Below, one piece after another: positions 1 through 7,959 of a stretch of 64,000 nucleotides of DNA (its first letter is position 1; the number at the start of each line of letters is the position of its first letter). A model generated the notes under the pieces. The model searched no databases. It saw only the letters and a program-made list of their open reading frames with translations, and was not told where the DNA came from. The stretch is from Promethearchaeota archaeon Loki_b32. Its GTDB lineage: Archaea; Asgardarchaeota; Lokiarchaeia; Sigyniarchaeales; SOKP01. Made by a program: the position numbers and the translations under genes. The DNA lies in NCBI GenBank assembly GCA_005223125.1, contig NJBH01000012.1, forward strand, positions 1 through 64,000. The letters run 5' to 3'.

Positions 1-365
1 TCCCTAACTTTTGATTCAATTTTACTCTTTTCCATTCTCCTAATCTTTAACGGGAAAGCAATATTTTTATATACTGTCATATGAGGATAGATTGCGTAAT
101 CTTGAAATACCATGGCTGCATCTCTATTTTGTGGTCTTGTAAATTCTCCACTTTCTGAGGAACTAAGTACTGTTCCTCCCAGTCGGACTTCTCCCTTATT
201 TGGTTTGATCAATCCTGCGATACACATAAGAGTAGTTGTCTTTCCACATCCAGATGGTCCAAGTAAGATAAAAAACTCTCCCTCTTTTATCTCAAGAGAT
301 ACGTCCATAAGAGCTACAGTTTTTCCATATTTTTTCATCAAATTTTTTATAATAACGTTTGTCAT
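1..365 (-). CDS. Sugar ABC transporter ATP-binding protein (MalK/UgpC type), partial
   Basis: ATPase of a carbohydrate ABC importer that powers uptake on the cytoplasmic face. Reading from ATG at 365 toward base 1 gives 121 codons without a stop, so the C-terminal two thirds lie outside the window. The N-terminus MTNVIIKNLMKKYGKTVAL is followed by a Walker A motif GPSGCGKTT and a Q-loop region MVFQDYAIYPHMTVYKN, both typical of the MalK group. The signature motif and Walker B are beyond the edge. Twelve bases separate it from the permease gene on the same strand, so the four genes from 3538 down to 1 form one importer locus. The sugar transported cannot be told from sequence. Confidence 0.93.
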   Translation of the reverse strand, partial: MTNVIIKNLMKKYGKTVALMDVSLEIKEGEFFILLGPSGCGKTTTLMCIAGLIKPNKGEVRLGGTVLSSSESGEFTRPQNRDAAMVFQDYAIYPHMTVYKNIAFPLKIRRMEKSKIESKVR

Positions 366-377
366 TTCACATCACTT

Positions 378-1232
378 TTAACCTTTAATAGCTCCTGTCA
401 TGAAGCCTTTTATCAGATACTTTCCAAGTACTAAATATACAATTAATGATGGTATAGTGTACCATAAAGTTCCTGCCATTTGAACATTCCACGCAGTAAC
501 AAAACCTCCTTGTAAATTTAACAACGCTACCGAAGCTGGCTGTGATGCGCCTGCTCCTGTTAAAACCAAACCAAAGAGTAAATCATTCCAGATTTGAGTG
601 AATTGCAAAACTGCTGTGACCACGAATGGTGTAACTGAAAGTGGCAATACTACATGAAGATATGTATTCCCTATCCCAGCTCCATCTATTTTAGCTGCAT
701 TTATAAGGCTATCGGGGATACTATCATAGAAACTCTTGAAAAGGAGGGTACATATGGGTATTCCGTATGCAGTATGTGTTAGGATGAGACCAGATATCTC
801 GCCCCATAAACCAAGTTCAATTATAATCTGTACTAGGGGGATAAGTACTGCTTGATAGGGAATGAATATCCCAATGATAATAAAGAGAAATATAGTATTA
901 GCTCCCCTGAACTTGACTTTGGTCAATGCATAACCCGTCATGGAACCTAAAACACAAGATAGAAGCGTGGCAAGTATTGTAAACATAAGACTATTTAAGA
1001 TAGGTCTTCTCAATTCATTAAAAGCCGTTCCAAATGCGTCCAAGGACGGTTTTATAGGTGGTTGTATTGGATTTGAATAAATTAAAGCCTCCTGTGTTTT
1101 TAAAGCAGTCATGACGGCACTCCAAAGAGGAAGGAGAGTTAAAAATACAAAAAGTATGAGCAAAAAATAAAGGAATACTCGTTTAGGATTTGGTAATCTC
1201 TTTTTTTTTGAGCCAATTTTATTTGTTTTCAT
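378..1232 (-). CDS. Carbohydrate ABC transporter permease (MalG type)
   Basis: Inner-membrane permease, 284 residues, usual length for the MalG/UgpE family. A positively charged N-terminus is followed by a first membrane helix (about 18-40) and about five further helices. The cytoplasmic EAA loop is visible around residues 180-200 (INAAKIDGAGIGNTYLHVVL), which contacts the ATPase. The start codon ATG at 1232 overlaps the last base of the upstream permease gene, indicating translational coupling. With the neighbouring MalF-type permease it forms the heterodimeric channel. Substrate unknown. Confidence 0.93.
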   Translation of the reverse strand: MKTNKIGSKKKRLPNPKRVFLYFLLILFVFLTLLPLWSAVMTALKTQEALIYSNPIQPPIKPSLDAFGTAFNELRRPILNSLMFTILATLLSCVLGSMTGYALTKVKFRGANTIFLFIIIGIFIPYQAVLIPLVQIIIELGLWGEISGLILTHTAYGIPICTLLFKSFYDSIPDSLINAAKIDGAGIGNTYLHVVLPLSVTPFVVTAVLQFTQIWNDLLFGLVLTGAGASQPASVALLNLQGGFVTAWNVQMAGTLWYTIPSLIVYLVLGKYLIKGFMTGAIKG

Positions 1233-2122
1233 TATTTTTCCCTCCTATAGGTCTTGTATAAATATGGTATAACAACTATCATTATAAGCAAGAATAGTAT
1301 AGTGGCGATAGCAGATCCATAGGAAAAATGTTTCTTGCGAAAAACTTCCTTGTACATTGTTAGTGGTAAAATCTCTGTGGTGTATCCAGGACCTCCACCA
1401 GTTAAAATAAATATTAAATCAAATGCTTTGAGAGCAAATACAAGGAGTAAAACAAATCCGGTAAAGATCGGAGCTTTTAATTGAGGGATTATAATACGAT
1501 AATACATCTGAAATCCTGACGCACCATCCACTGCTGCAGCCATAACCTGAGATTCGGGGATGGATCTTATCCCGGCTAGAAAGATTAACATCATATACCC
1601 TGAATATTGCCAAATAAGGACCACACAAACCCAAAACATAGCCCAATCTACATTTTGGATCCAGTCATTCCTAAAAAATCCAAGCCCTATTGACTCCAAT
1701 AAGGTGTTTAAAACTCCTACTCTAACATTATACATCCATCTCCATAAAAATCCGGTAACCACGAAAGAAAGGGTAAAAGGAAGTAGGTAAATAAGTTTAA
1801 AAACATTCTCCTTCCTTACTTTTTGATCGAGCAGTATTGCTAACAAAAGCCCCATAACAAGGCTACCTGGAACAAAAATTAATATTAATACAATGTTATT
1901 CCATAGGGATGTTAAAAATATCTCGTTAGTAAATAATTTTTGATATTGGCCAAACCCTTTAAAATCATAGCTTGGCCTCAAGCCATCCCAATCAGAAAAA
2001 GATACGACTACATTCCAGATGATGCATATATAGATAAAAATTATTACAAGCACTATAGGTATTATAAGAAATAGTATAGTGGATATCTTATCTCTCGTTA
2101 TGATTTTTTTAATAGACACCAT
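1232..2122 (-). CDS. Carbohydrate ABC transporter permease (MalF type)
   Basis: Second permease of the sugar importer, 296 residues, six predicted membrane helices with no large periplasmic insert, as in UgpA-like proteins. The EAA loop is seen around residues 192-212 (ESQVMAAAVDGASGFQMYYR) followed by IIIPQLKAP. It shares one base with the following MalG-type gene. Upstream, a run of 14 T on the coding strand separates it from the binding-protein gene, and a TATA-like stretch (CTTTAAATATC on the coding strand, about 2147-2157) precedes it, so it may also have its own promoter. Confidence 0.93.
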   Translation of the reverse strand: MVSIKKIITRDKISTILFLIIPIVLVIIFIYICIIWNVVVSFSDWDGLRPSYDFKGFGQYQKLFTNEIFLTSLWNNIVLILIFVPGSLVMGLLLAILLDQKVRKENVFKLIYLLPFTLSFVVTGFLWRWMYNVRVGVLNTLLESIGLGFFRNDWIQNVDWAMFWVCVVLIWQYSGYMMLIFLAGIRSIPESQVMAAAVDGASGFQMYYRIIIPQLKAPIFTGFVLLLVFALKAFDLIFILTGGGPGYTTEILPLTMYKEVFRKKHFSYGSAIATILFLLIMIVVIPYLYKTYRREK

Positions 2123-2163
2123 TCTTTTAACCCAAATAAACTTTAGTGATATTTAAAGATACT

Positions 2164-2177
2164 AAAAAAAAAAAAAA
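2164..2177 (-). terminator. T14 tract between binding protein and permease genes
   Basis: The coding (minus) strand carries an uninterrupted run of 14 T about 40 bases after the stop of the solute-binding protein gene and before the permease genes. U-rich tracts terminate archaeal transcription. It would let the binding protein be made in excess over the membrane subunits, as is common for ABC importers. Sequence observation is certain; function is inferred. Confidence 0.5.
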
Positions 2178-2215
2178 TTTTAAATTTTATTAATTTTTTT
2201 CAATGAGGTTTACAT

Positions 2216-3538
2216 TCAGTCTAACGCCCAAACTGTAGTATAATCAGCTATGTTATCGGCTGCAAGGTTAGCTATTGCGGCAGCAGTTGTAGCTTTATTT
2301 GCAGCACCAGTACAAAATGCATTTATTACAGCATTTAATTCTGATGAGAAAGATTGAGGTGCGCCACTTCCATGAACTACGCTTGGGAACATATATGTTA
2401 CAGAAGCAAAGTCAGCACCAGTCCAATCATGATACGGCCCATATAAAGTAAGGTTGGAATCAGTACGCGCAGATATCGAACCTTTTAAAGGATTAAAGGC
2501 ATCTTGACCTTCTTTAGAAGCAACAACCTCTAACCATCTATCTGAATTTTCTGGATTAGCAACACCTGCAGGATGTTGAAAGGCATCAACAACAAGACCA
2601 TACATATTACCGGTTCCAGGCACTGCAATTGTTCCGTAATCATCGTCATACACTGAGTTAGCAACTAAGAACTCTCCATTGGCCCAATCACCCATAATAT
2701 TAAATACGCTATTATCTTGGATTAATAAATCGGTTGCTTCATCCCAACTTAGGCTATCAAAATCATCGTTGGTATAACTCATGAAAGTCGTCAAAATATC
2801 TAAAGCGGCTGAAATATCGGCGTCAGTTGTATTTGTAATTAATCCATTTATCCAATTTTCATAAACATCGATTCCTTGGCTTGCCAGGATTTGCTCGAAA
2901 AGATGTGCTTGTGTCCAAGCGTGTCCTAATGCTATAGCATCTTTACCTGGATTTGCGTCTTCGAATTCAAAACATGCATCAAAAAACGCGGTCCAATTAG
3001 TTAAAGTCTTGGGATCAACACCAACAGCTTCAAGTTCCTTTAAATTATACCATACTACATTAGACCTATGGATATTCACAGGCACCATGTAATAGTCCCC
3101 TTCGAACTGACACATGCTTTGCACTACATCAGGGATGACAGCTTCAAGGTTATTATCAGTCCATATATCATTTATATCTTCTAAAAGATCTGCCTCATAA
3201 TACGCGATACCCTCGTATCCAGCGTGCATCTGGAAAGCATCTGGGGCTTCCCCTGCAAGTACTAAAGCTGTAATAATTGGAATCATTGTTATCCCAGATC
3301 CACCAGATATTGCCCTTTGTTTAACTGTAGTACCAGGATATAAACCTTCAAAAACATCTACTAACGCCCCAATTGCAGCGGCTTCTCCACCTGATGTCCA
3401 CCAGTGGTATATTTCAAGGACATCTGCTTCTCCTTCTTCTGAAGGAGCCAAAATGGCATACATAACTCCTCCTACTATTCCTGCGGTAGCTATTACAGCA
3501 ATAAGGCCAATAATTATACTTTGTTTTTTAGGATCCAT
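2216..3538 (-). CDS. Sugar ABC transporter substrate-binding protein, membrane anchored
   Basis: Extracellular solute-binding protein of the UgpB/MalE family (family 1), 440 residues. Residues 9-30 form a single hydrophobic segment right after MDPKKQ, with no lipobox cysteine, so it is probably held outside by an N-terminal membrane anchor. The mature part starts at the acidic linker (SEEGEADV) and the typical EIYHWWTSGGEAAAIGALVD region, then GEAPDAFQMHAGYE. The family motif for ligand binding, QDNSVFNIMGDW, is visible near 273-284. It heads the importer gene cluster. Ligand is likely a mono- or oligosaccharide by family and by the MalFG/MalK partners; the exact sugar is not readable. Confidence 0.92.
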   Translation of the reverse strand: MDPKKQSIIIGLIAVIATAGIVGGVMYAILAPSEEGEADVLEIYHWWTSGGEAAAIGALVDVFEGLYPGTTVKQRAISGGSGITMIPIITALVLAGEAPDAFQMHAGYEGIAYYEADLLEDINDIWTDNNLEAVIPDVVQSMCQFEGDYYMVPVNIHRSNVVWYNLKELEAVGVDPKTLTNWTAFFDACFEFEDANPGKDAIALGHAWTQAHLFEQILASQGIDVYENWINGLITNTTDADISAALDILTTFMSYTNDDFDSLSWDEATDLLIQDNSVFNIMGDWANGEFLVANSVYDDDYGTIAVPGTGNMYGLVVDAFQHPAGVANPENSDRWLEVVASKEGQDAFNPLKGSISARTDSNLTLYGPYHDWTGADFASVTYMFPSVVHGSGAPQSFSSELNAVINAFCTGAANKATTAAAIANLAADNIADYTTVWALD

Positions 3539-3728
3539 TTTTTTTCACTTCTCTTTTATTTATCTTAATAAATTATACAATTTTTTTATTAGATATTTAA
3601 AAATAGTATACACATTTATTAAAGAACATTGGTTTTTAGTCTTACATTTTTTACCAATATGTTAGAAGAATCATATTATACTTTTGGTTTTATTTTATCT
3701 TGCTGTTTGGGATTTTTGCTAATTTTTT

Positions 3729-3887
3729 TTGGGAACACAACATAACGCTGTCAAGCTTGTATTAGAGAGGGGATATGAAAAATATGTACCTAATAGACTC
3801 TTTAATATTACATATATAATCTTTTATTTATTATTTTTAACTTATTTATTTTTCTGGGGCTTTAAAACGTGGTTAAGGAGTTTATAA
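3729..3887 (+). other. Possible small membrane protein or gene remnant in the 3539-3868 intergenic stretch
   Basis: The 330-base stretch between the binding protein gene and the next plus-strand gene holds an open frame that could start at TTG 3729 and stop at 3885. The 52-residue product begins LGTQHNAVKLVLERGYEKY and ends in one hydrophobic helix (NITYIIFYLLFLTYLFFWGF). No ribosome-binding site is seen, and it overlaps the following GTG start. It may be a tiny membrane protein or the tail of a decayed gene. The rest of the stretch is AT-rich promoter-like DNA upstream of the sugar importer. Confidence 0.25.
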
Positions 3888-4168
3888 AAAAATATTTCTC
3901 AATTATTCCATATCAGAATATTAAGAATAAAAACCAGCTAATGACATTATCATCTAAATATCATGAGTTGCCAAAACAGATTGAAAATAATTTTAAAAAT
4001 ATTTTTGAAAACGAAGATGAATATGAAAATGTTTTAAATGAATTAATAAAAACTCCATGTTCAAATCCTTCTGAATTTTTTGATCTCTATGATGAATTAA
4101 AACATGAAATTATTGAATTGGAATTTAAAGAGTCAAAGGAAGAAGAAAAAAAAATATATTTAGAATAA
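3869..4168 (+). CDS. Small hypothetical protein
   Basis: A 99-residue, highly charged, predicted helical protein starting at GTG 3869 (MVKEFIKKYF) and ending in a Lys/Glu-rich tail. I do not recognise a family. The only in-frame ATG is far downstream at codon 25, so GTG is chosen; a purine-rich Shine-Dalgarno is not evident. It sits alone in a gene-poor, decayed region. It could be an expressed orphan or a chance frame, although its Glu/Lys/Phe-rich composition looks like real coding sequence in this AT-rich genome. Confidence 0.45.
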   Translation: MVKEFIKKYFSIIPYQNIKNKNQLMTLSSKYHELPKQIENNFKNIFENEDEYENVLNELIKTPCSNPSEFFDLYDELKHEIIELEFKESKEEEKKIYLE

Positions 4169-4352
4169 TTGAAAATAGAATGAATATGAAGTAATTGTTT
4201 TAATCTCTTCAATAATTAATAATATCTCTTTTAATTAATAATGAAAATTTTATCAAATTAATTAAATTTTAAAAAGAACCAAAGAACCATATGGATTTTC
4301 AATATAAAATTTTTTTTCCATAAGATTTCAAAGCTGTAATTAAAATTTTAAA

Positions 4353-4562
4353 ATGTTTGTCGGAAGATATCCATTATAGATTGGTGGCTTAACTGCATTA
4401 AAATTAAATTTTGTGATTAAGTCATTTGGCATCAAAGTAAAAACTATCATCTTTGATAAAGAGGATGAATTTAATCCTTCCAGTAATTATTATATGGATA
4501 ATTATATCTTGGATGTGTTATATTCCATTATATTTCCTATATTGGGAGTGTTAAAAAGATGA
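4353..4562 (+). pseudogene. Possible remnant of a glycosyltransferase-like gene in the 4169-4662 stretch
   Basis: Within a 494-base stretch lacking an intact gene, a frame from ATG 4353 reads MFVGRYPL, stop (TAG at 4377), then IGGLTALKLNFVIKSFGIKV and about 40 more residues to a TGA at 4560. The RYP..IGGL spacing followed by an alpha helix and a hydrophobic strand resembles the N-terminus of family 4 glycosyltransferases, but it could equally be another Rossmann-type start. One in-frame stop and a missing remainder point to decay. The flanks (4169-4352 and 4563-4662) show nothing recognisable. Confidence 0.25.
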
Positions 4563-4662
4563 AAGATAAGTAAATATTGATTATTTTTTAAATTTTTTCA
4601 TACAAATTATTAAATTCTTTTGTTTCAATTTTTAATTATTAAGATTGTTTTTAGAGAAAATA

Positions 4663-5052
4663 ATGAAGATTGAACATATTGCTATTTGGACAAGCAATAT
4701 AGAAGAACTTAAGTTATTTTATGAAAAATATTTTAACGCAAAATCCTCCCAAAAGTATATCAATAAAAACAAGCAATTTGAATCTTATTTTTTAAAATTT
4801 GATTCTGGAGCAAGACTTGAGTTGATGAGTATGAACTCAATTCCAGAAACCAAAAATGACGTGTTTGTCCAATTTACTGGTTTAATTCATATAGCCATCT
4901 CAACAGGCGCGAAAGAAAGAGTTGATGCATTGACACGGCAATTAAAAAATGATGGTTTTCAAATCTTAGATGCTCCCCGAATAACTGGAGATGGTTATTA
5001 TGAAAGTATCGTATTAGATCCAGATGGAAATAGAATTGAAATTACTGTTTAA
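4663..5052 (+). CDS. VOC superfamily protein (glyoxalase I-like)
   Basis: A 129-residue single-domain vicinal-oxygen-chelate protein, usual length for the family. It starts MKIEHIAIWTSNIEELKLFY, the classic beta-alpha pattern with a metal-ligand His at residue 5. The second half repeats the fold with TGLIHIAIS and ends DGYYESIVLDPDGNRIEITV, which carries the C-terminal Glu ligand. ATG 4663 is preferred over an upstream TTG at 4645 because it gives the family-typical N-terminus. Members include glyoxalase I, fosfomycin-resistance enzymes and dioxygenases; the substrate is unknown. It stands alone between two decayed stretches. Confidence 0.85.
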   Translation: MKIEHIAIWTSNIEELKLFYEKYFNAKSSQKYINKNKQFESYFLKFDSGARLELMSMNSIPETKNDVFVQFTGLIHIAISTGAKERVDALTRQLKNDGFQILDAPRITGDGYYESIVLDPDGNRIEITV

Positions 5053-5221
5053 AATACTCCCCTCTATAATTAAGGGTGGAGATTCTTTCTTCACAGAAAA
5101 TCGCCTAAAAAAGATTCGAGAATCTTGATAAATCTTACATCTTCTCCAAAAATTCAACTTCCCGTTGTTCCTAAGGTAATAATATCATTATTCCTAATGA
5201 TTGTGATATTTTTCTTTTTTT

Positions 5222-5458
5222 TTAAATTCTTATTCCTTCAAATACAAGATTAATCGAAGCATCCTCGTCCAAATCCGATTAGTTAAAATACTGATAAATT
5301 AAATTAAGATCTAATCTTGAAACCCCGGGTAAATAATTTTTTAGATCCTCTAATTCTGTCAAAGTACTATTATCTTCCGGAACTAATCCTTAAAGAGAAG
5401 CGAGGAGCATCTCCCCTGAAATTCCAGAGTTATTCATATCAATATATAATATTCTCAT
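5222..5458 (-). pseudogene. larC: Decayed larC (nickel insertion protein, LarC/DUF111 family)
   Basis: Read on the minus strand from ATG 5458, the frame gives MRILYIDMNNSGISGEMLL then ASL and a TAA, continues in frame as GLVPEDNSTLTELEDLKNYL.., meets a second TAA, and goes on to a third at 5222. The start matches the highly characteristic N-terminus of LarC (LYxDxxxSGISGDM), which inserts nickel into the pyridinium cofactor of lactate racemase. Two internal stops and loss of most of the roughly 400-residue protein mark it as a pseudogene. Short further fragments (e.g. VRFIKILESFLGDF) lie in the same orientation toward 5090. This remnant fills most of the 5053-5588 gap. It neighbours a NikR-type nickel regulator, which supports a former nickel locus. 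Confidence 0.62.
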
Positions 5459-5588
5459 TTTGTTATTTTGTATAGATTGGTATAATACTCGATAATTAAA
5501 GTGATAACAATTTTATAATTATATTATCTTTTTAATAATATTAAGAATTATTAAAAATAAATTATATTTTCAATTTTAGGGCACAGAT

Positions 5589-6323
5589 ATGTCAGAACTG
5601 CAAACGCTAAAATGTTACTTGAACCAATTACCCGCAACTCTGCTAAAATTATTAAATATTGAACCCCCCCATGGTACTATCCCTGAGGCAGTTCAACGAA
5701 TTTTAGATTTATATCAAGGAATCGAACGTATTAGTATAAATTTAATAGATAATTTCGGTCTATTTGAAATCACCTATCTTAAACCTCAATTTATGATTGC
5801 TAGCTCTGAAGTAATGTTATTGCTAAGTACTAAAAATCCTTACACATTAGGAGTACTACACCAATTAATCTATGGCGGTTTTGAAGTTGAACCAAATGGA
5901 TTTCACCTTTTGAAAGCTTTAAATAATGGTGGGAAGACATCTTGTTTTATTGGGAGGAAAAAAGATATTGAAAGATATGACGGTGGTACAAAATCTATTG
6001 CCAAGGACACTGATATGAGTACTTGGGTTGAATCTGCGAAAGTTATTAATACTCATGACCTTTCATGGATGCATTATTTGGATTTTGAGAATCTACATAA
6101 ACAACAACAACAATTACGACAAAGAACCCCGGAGGATTTGATTGAAAAATTAATAAATAGAACTGATAAATGGATTTTGGGTAATTACAAACAACTCAGA
6201 CCTAATTCATTAATGATTATTATTGGTGATCATGGTAGGGATAAACTTGATCTTACATATTCAGAAAAGCTCTCGCAATGGAGGCAAGCAAGTGTACCAA
6301 TTGCTATCTTTATAAAAAAATAA
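5589..6323 (+). CDS. Alkaline phosphatase-superfamily-like protein
   Basis: A 244-residue cytoplasmic protein of uncertain function. Several elements match the AlkP superfamily (phosphodiesterase, phosphopentomutase, phosphoglycerate mutase) in order: a strand ending in Asp at 54 (INLIDNFGLFE), a nucleophile-like region around Thr 86 (TKNPYTLGVLHQLIYGG), a strand followed by D165-x4-H170 (MHYLDFENLHKQ), and an Asp-His pair at 214-215 (IIIGDHGRD). The last metal-ligand His of the family is not obvious, so activity is uncertain. It lies between a larC remnant and a nikR-like gene on the same strand as nikR (44 bases apart), hinting at a role in nickel or nickel-cofactor metabolism. Confidence 0.55.
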   Translation: MSELQTLKCYLNQLPATLLKLLNIEPPHGTIPEAVQRILDLYQGIERISINLIDNFGLFEITYLKPQFMIASSEVMLLLSTKNPYTLGVLHQLIYGGFEVEPNGFHLLKALNNGGKTSCFIGRKKDIERYDGGTKSIAKDTDMSTWVESAKVINTHDLSWMHYLDFENLHKQQQQLRQRTPEDLIEKLINRTDKWILGNYKQLRPNSLMIIIGDHGRDKLDLTYSEKLSQWRQASVPIAIFIKK

Positions 6324-6367
6324 TTTTTTTATTATACTTTAATTTTATAATTTTCTAGTTGCTTAAA

Positions 6368-6874
6368 ATGGAGGAATATAAACGCTTTACGATTTCTCTT
6401 CCTCAAGAACTATACGAAAAATTTGAGGAATTTAGAAATAAGATAGGAATATCAAGATCTGACGCCATTAGAAAAGCTATGCATCTTTTTATGATTCAAG
6501 AAGAAAATATTTCTGTGGTATCGGAAAATGTCGTTGGTTGTATAACTATAATGATGACTCATGGACATGTCGATCTAAATCATGAGCATTTTCATAGTGA
6601 TTTACATGATTCTGATCATGACCATGATTATAGCTCAAAACCTATATATGCAAATGTTCAACAAACAGATGAAATCTTAAAAAATGATATTCAACATCAT
6701 TTTCATGATATTATTATTTCTACGATGCACGTTCACTTAGAATATGAAAAGTGTCTTGAAATAATAGCTGTATCAGGGTCATATGAACGTGTGAAAAAAT
6801 TAAAAGACGATCTTCAGAGATTAAAAAGTGTGTTATCAATGGGGTTTTTTCTAATTGATAAAGATATCTCTTAA
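6368..6874 (+). CDS. nikR: NikR-type nickel-responsive transcription regulator with His-rich insert
   Basis: Nickel-sensing ribbon-helix-helix repressor, 168 residues from ATG 6368 (an upstream TTG at 6359 is less likely). Residues 5-45 are the RHH DNA-binding domain (KRFTISLPQELYEKFEEF, then GISRSDAIRKAM). The C-terminal ACT-like domain retains all four high-affinity nickel ligands in the E. coli spacing: His110, then His121-Val-His123 and Cys129 (DIQHHFHD, STMHVHLEYEKC). Residues 64-88 carry a His/Asp-rich stretch (HGHVDLNHEHFHSDLHDSDH) that exceeds the usual linker between the two domains and could be an extra metal-binding loop. It likely controls nickel uptake genes; none are in the window. 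Confidence 0.9.
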   Translation: MEEYKRFTISLPQELYEKFEEFRNKIGISRSDAIRKAMHLFMIQEENISVVSENVVGCITIMMTHGHVDLNHEHFHSDLHDSDHDHDYSSKPIYANVQQTDEILKNDIQHHFHDIIISTMHVHLEYEKCLEIIAVSGSYERVKKLKDDLQRLKSVLSMGFFLIDKDIS

Positions 6875-7105
6875 AAAATAAAATTGATTTTTTTAGAAAG
6901 GAGTAAAAATAAGAATAAAATATTCCATTCCTATTAGAAAGAGTATAAGGTATAAGGCGATTTGGTTAGGAATTTTTATTCTTTATTTATTATTTGTGGG
7001 TTGTGTGTGTAATTAGAAAATCATAATTCAGAAATTAAAAGATCTATAGAGTATAAAATTATTAATTTACATTAAACAATTGTCTAACTAAAAAATGAAT
7101 AAAAC

Positions 7106-7118
7106 AAAAAAAAAAAAA
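7106..7118 (-). terminator. T13 tract downstream of the histone gene
   Basis: On the minus strand a run of 13 T begins 18 bases after the histone stop codon. This is the form of an intrinsic archaeal terminator and fits a short, highly expressed monocistronic gene. The remaining DNA back to 6875 shows no gene. Confidence 0.55.
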
Positions 7119-7136
7119 ATTAAACTTTAATTGAGA

Positions 7137-7334
7137 TTATAAATCTTTCTCTTGAACAGTTTTCCTATTATTTGCTTTAGCCCTTGCAATTGCTTTGTCA
7201 AGAACATCAATAATAACATTGTTAAGTGCTGGACCATCAATCAAGTCCCCACTTGTGTTGCATTCCTTACCTTTGATATATTCTCGAACCTTACTCTTTA
7301 CAAAAAGGGCATCAAAAGCTGCTTTTTTAGCCAT
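7137..7334 (-). CDS. Archaeal histone-fold protein
   Basis: A 65-residue histone-fold protein, the length of a minimal archaeal histone. After MAKKAAFDALF the three-helix pattern runs VKSKVREYIKG, a long central helix including ALNNVIIDVLDKAIARAKAN, and a final RKTVQEKDL, where the R-K-T-V/ D pattern is the typical loop-2 and helix-3 of histones. A strong Shine-Dalgarno AAGGAGG (7344-7350 on this strand) lies 9 bases before ATG, and a T-run terminator follows, both consistent with high expression as a chromatin protein. The sequence is shorter at the N-terminus than HMfB and contains an unusual insertion-like KGKECNTSGDLIDG before helix 2. Confidence 0.85.
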   Translation of the reverse strand: MAKKAAFDALFVKSKVREYIKGKECNTSGDLIDGPALNNVIIDVLDKAIARAKANNRKTVQEKDL

Positions 7335-7587
7335 TTTTTTATTCCTCCTTTAATGATTTAAGAATGTTTTAAATAAATTATTTAATTTATATTCCGTCTT
7401 CCTTATTTTTAAACTTTAAGGTTAGATCATCTTAAACGATGAATAACAACCTTCTAAATGCAATTTTTATTCCTCCAAAATTGTGTAAAAATTGAAGCAG
7501 ATTTTAAAATTAATGATAAATTTAGTAAGATATAGCATATTCCATATTGGAAATGATTGAATTGATTAAAAAATTAGGGATTTTTTG

Positions 7588-7911
7588 ATGGAACCTGTTT
7601 CTCTTAATGGAAAATGGAAATGTAAATCTGATGTTGATAATTTAGGAATTGAAAACAAGTGGTACATCCCAGAAAATTTCAATAAAAGTGATAATAGAAA
7701 AGGTATAGTAAGTGGAGAGAATAACGAGAAGAAGCTTATATATTACAGAATCCCCAAGATATTAAATGAAAAAAGGAATGTCTTAAATATAAAGACAATA
7801 GGCATTATTCTTTGGATTGTTTTATTTCCATTTACATTCTTTATTTTCACTCGCTTGATTGACTATTTTCTTAAATATTTTGAGCTCAGACCAGATTACT
7901 TAAATCAATAA
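7588..7911 (+). CDS. Small single-pass membrane protein, unknown function
   Basis: A 107-residue product from ATG 7588 that I do not recognise. The N-terminal part (SLNGKWKCKSDVDNLGIENK then WYIPENFN) looks like the opening of a glycoside hydrolase family 2 sugar-binding domain, whereas the C-terminus has a single hydrophobic helix around residues 72-92 (IGIILWIVLFPFTFFIFTRL). It may be a fusion of a gene remnant with another coding fragment, or a genuine small membrane protein. No good Shine-Dalgarno is visible. It precedes the GHMP kinase by 48 bases. Confidence 0.45.
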   Translation: MEPVSLNGKWKCKSDVDNLGIENKWYIPENFNKSDNRKGIVSGENNEKKLIYYRIPKILNEKRNVLNIKTIGIILWIVLFPFTFFIFTRLIDYFLKYFELRPDYLNQ

Positions 7912-7959
7912 AATCTTATCACTAATATAGTAACTAGAATAATTTTTATCCAATGTGAT

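Noticed and set aside
112-381. Open frame on the plus strand at the window start
   Set aside because: It is the antisense of the ABC ATPase gene, whose Walker A and Q-loop read on the minus strand.
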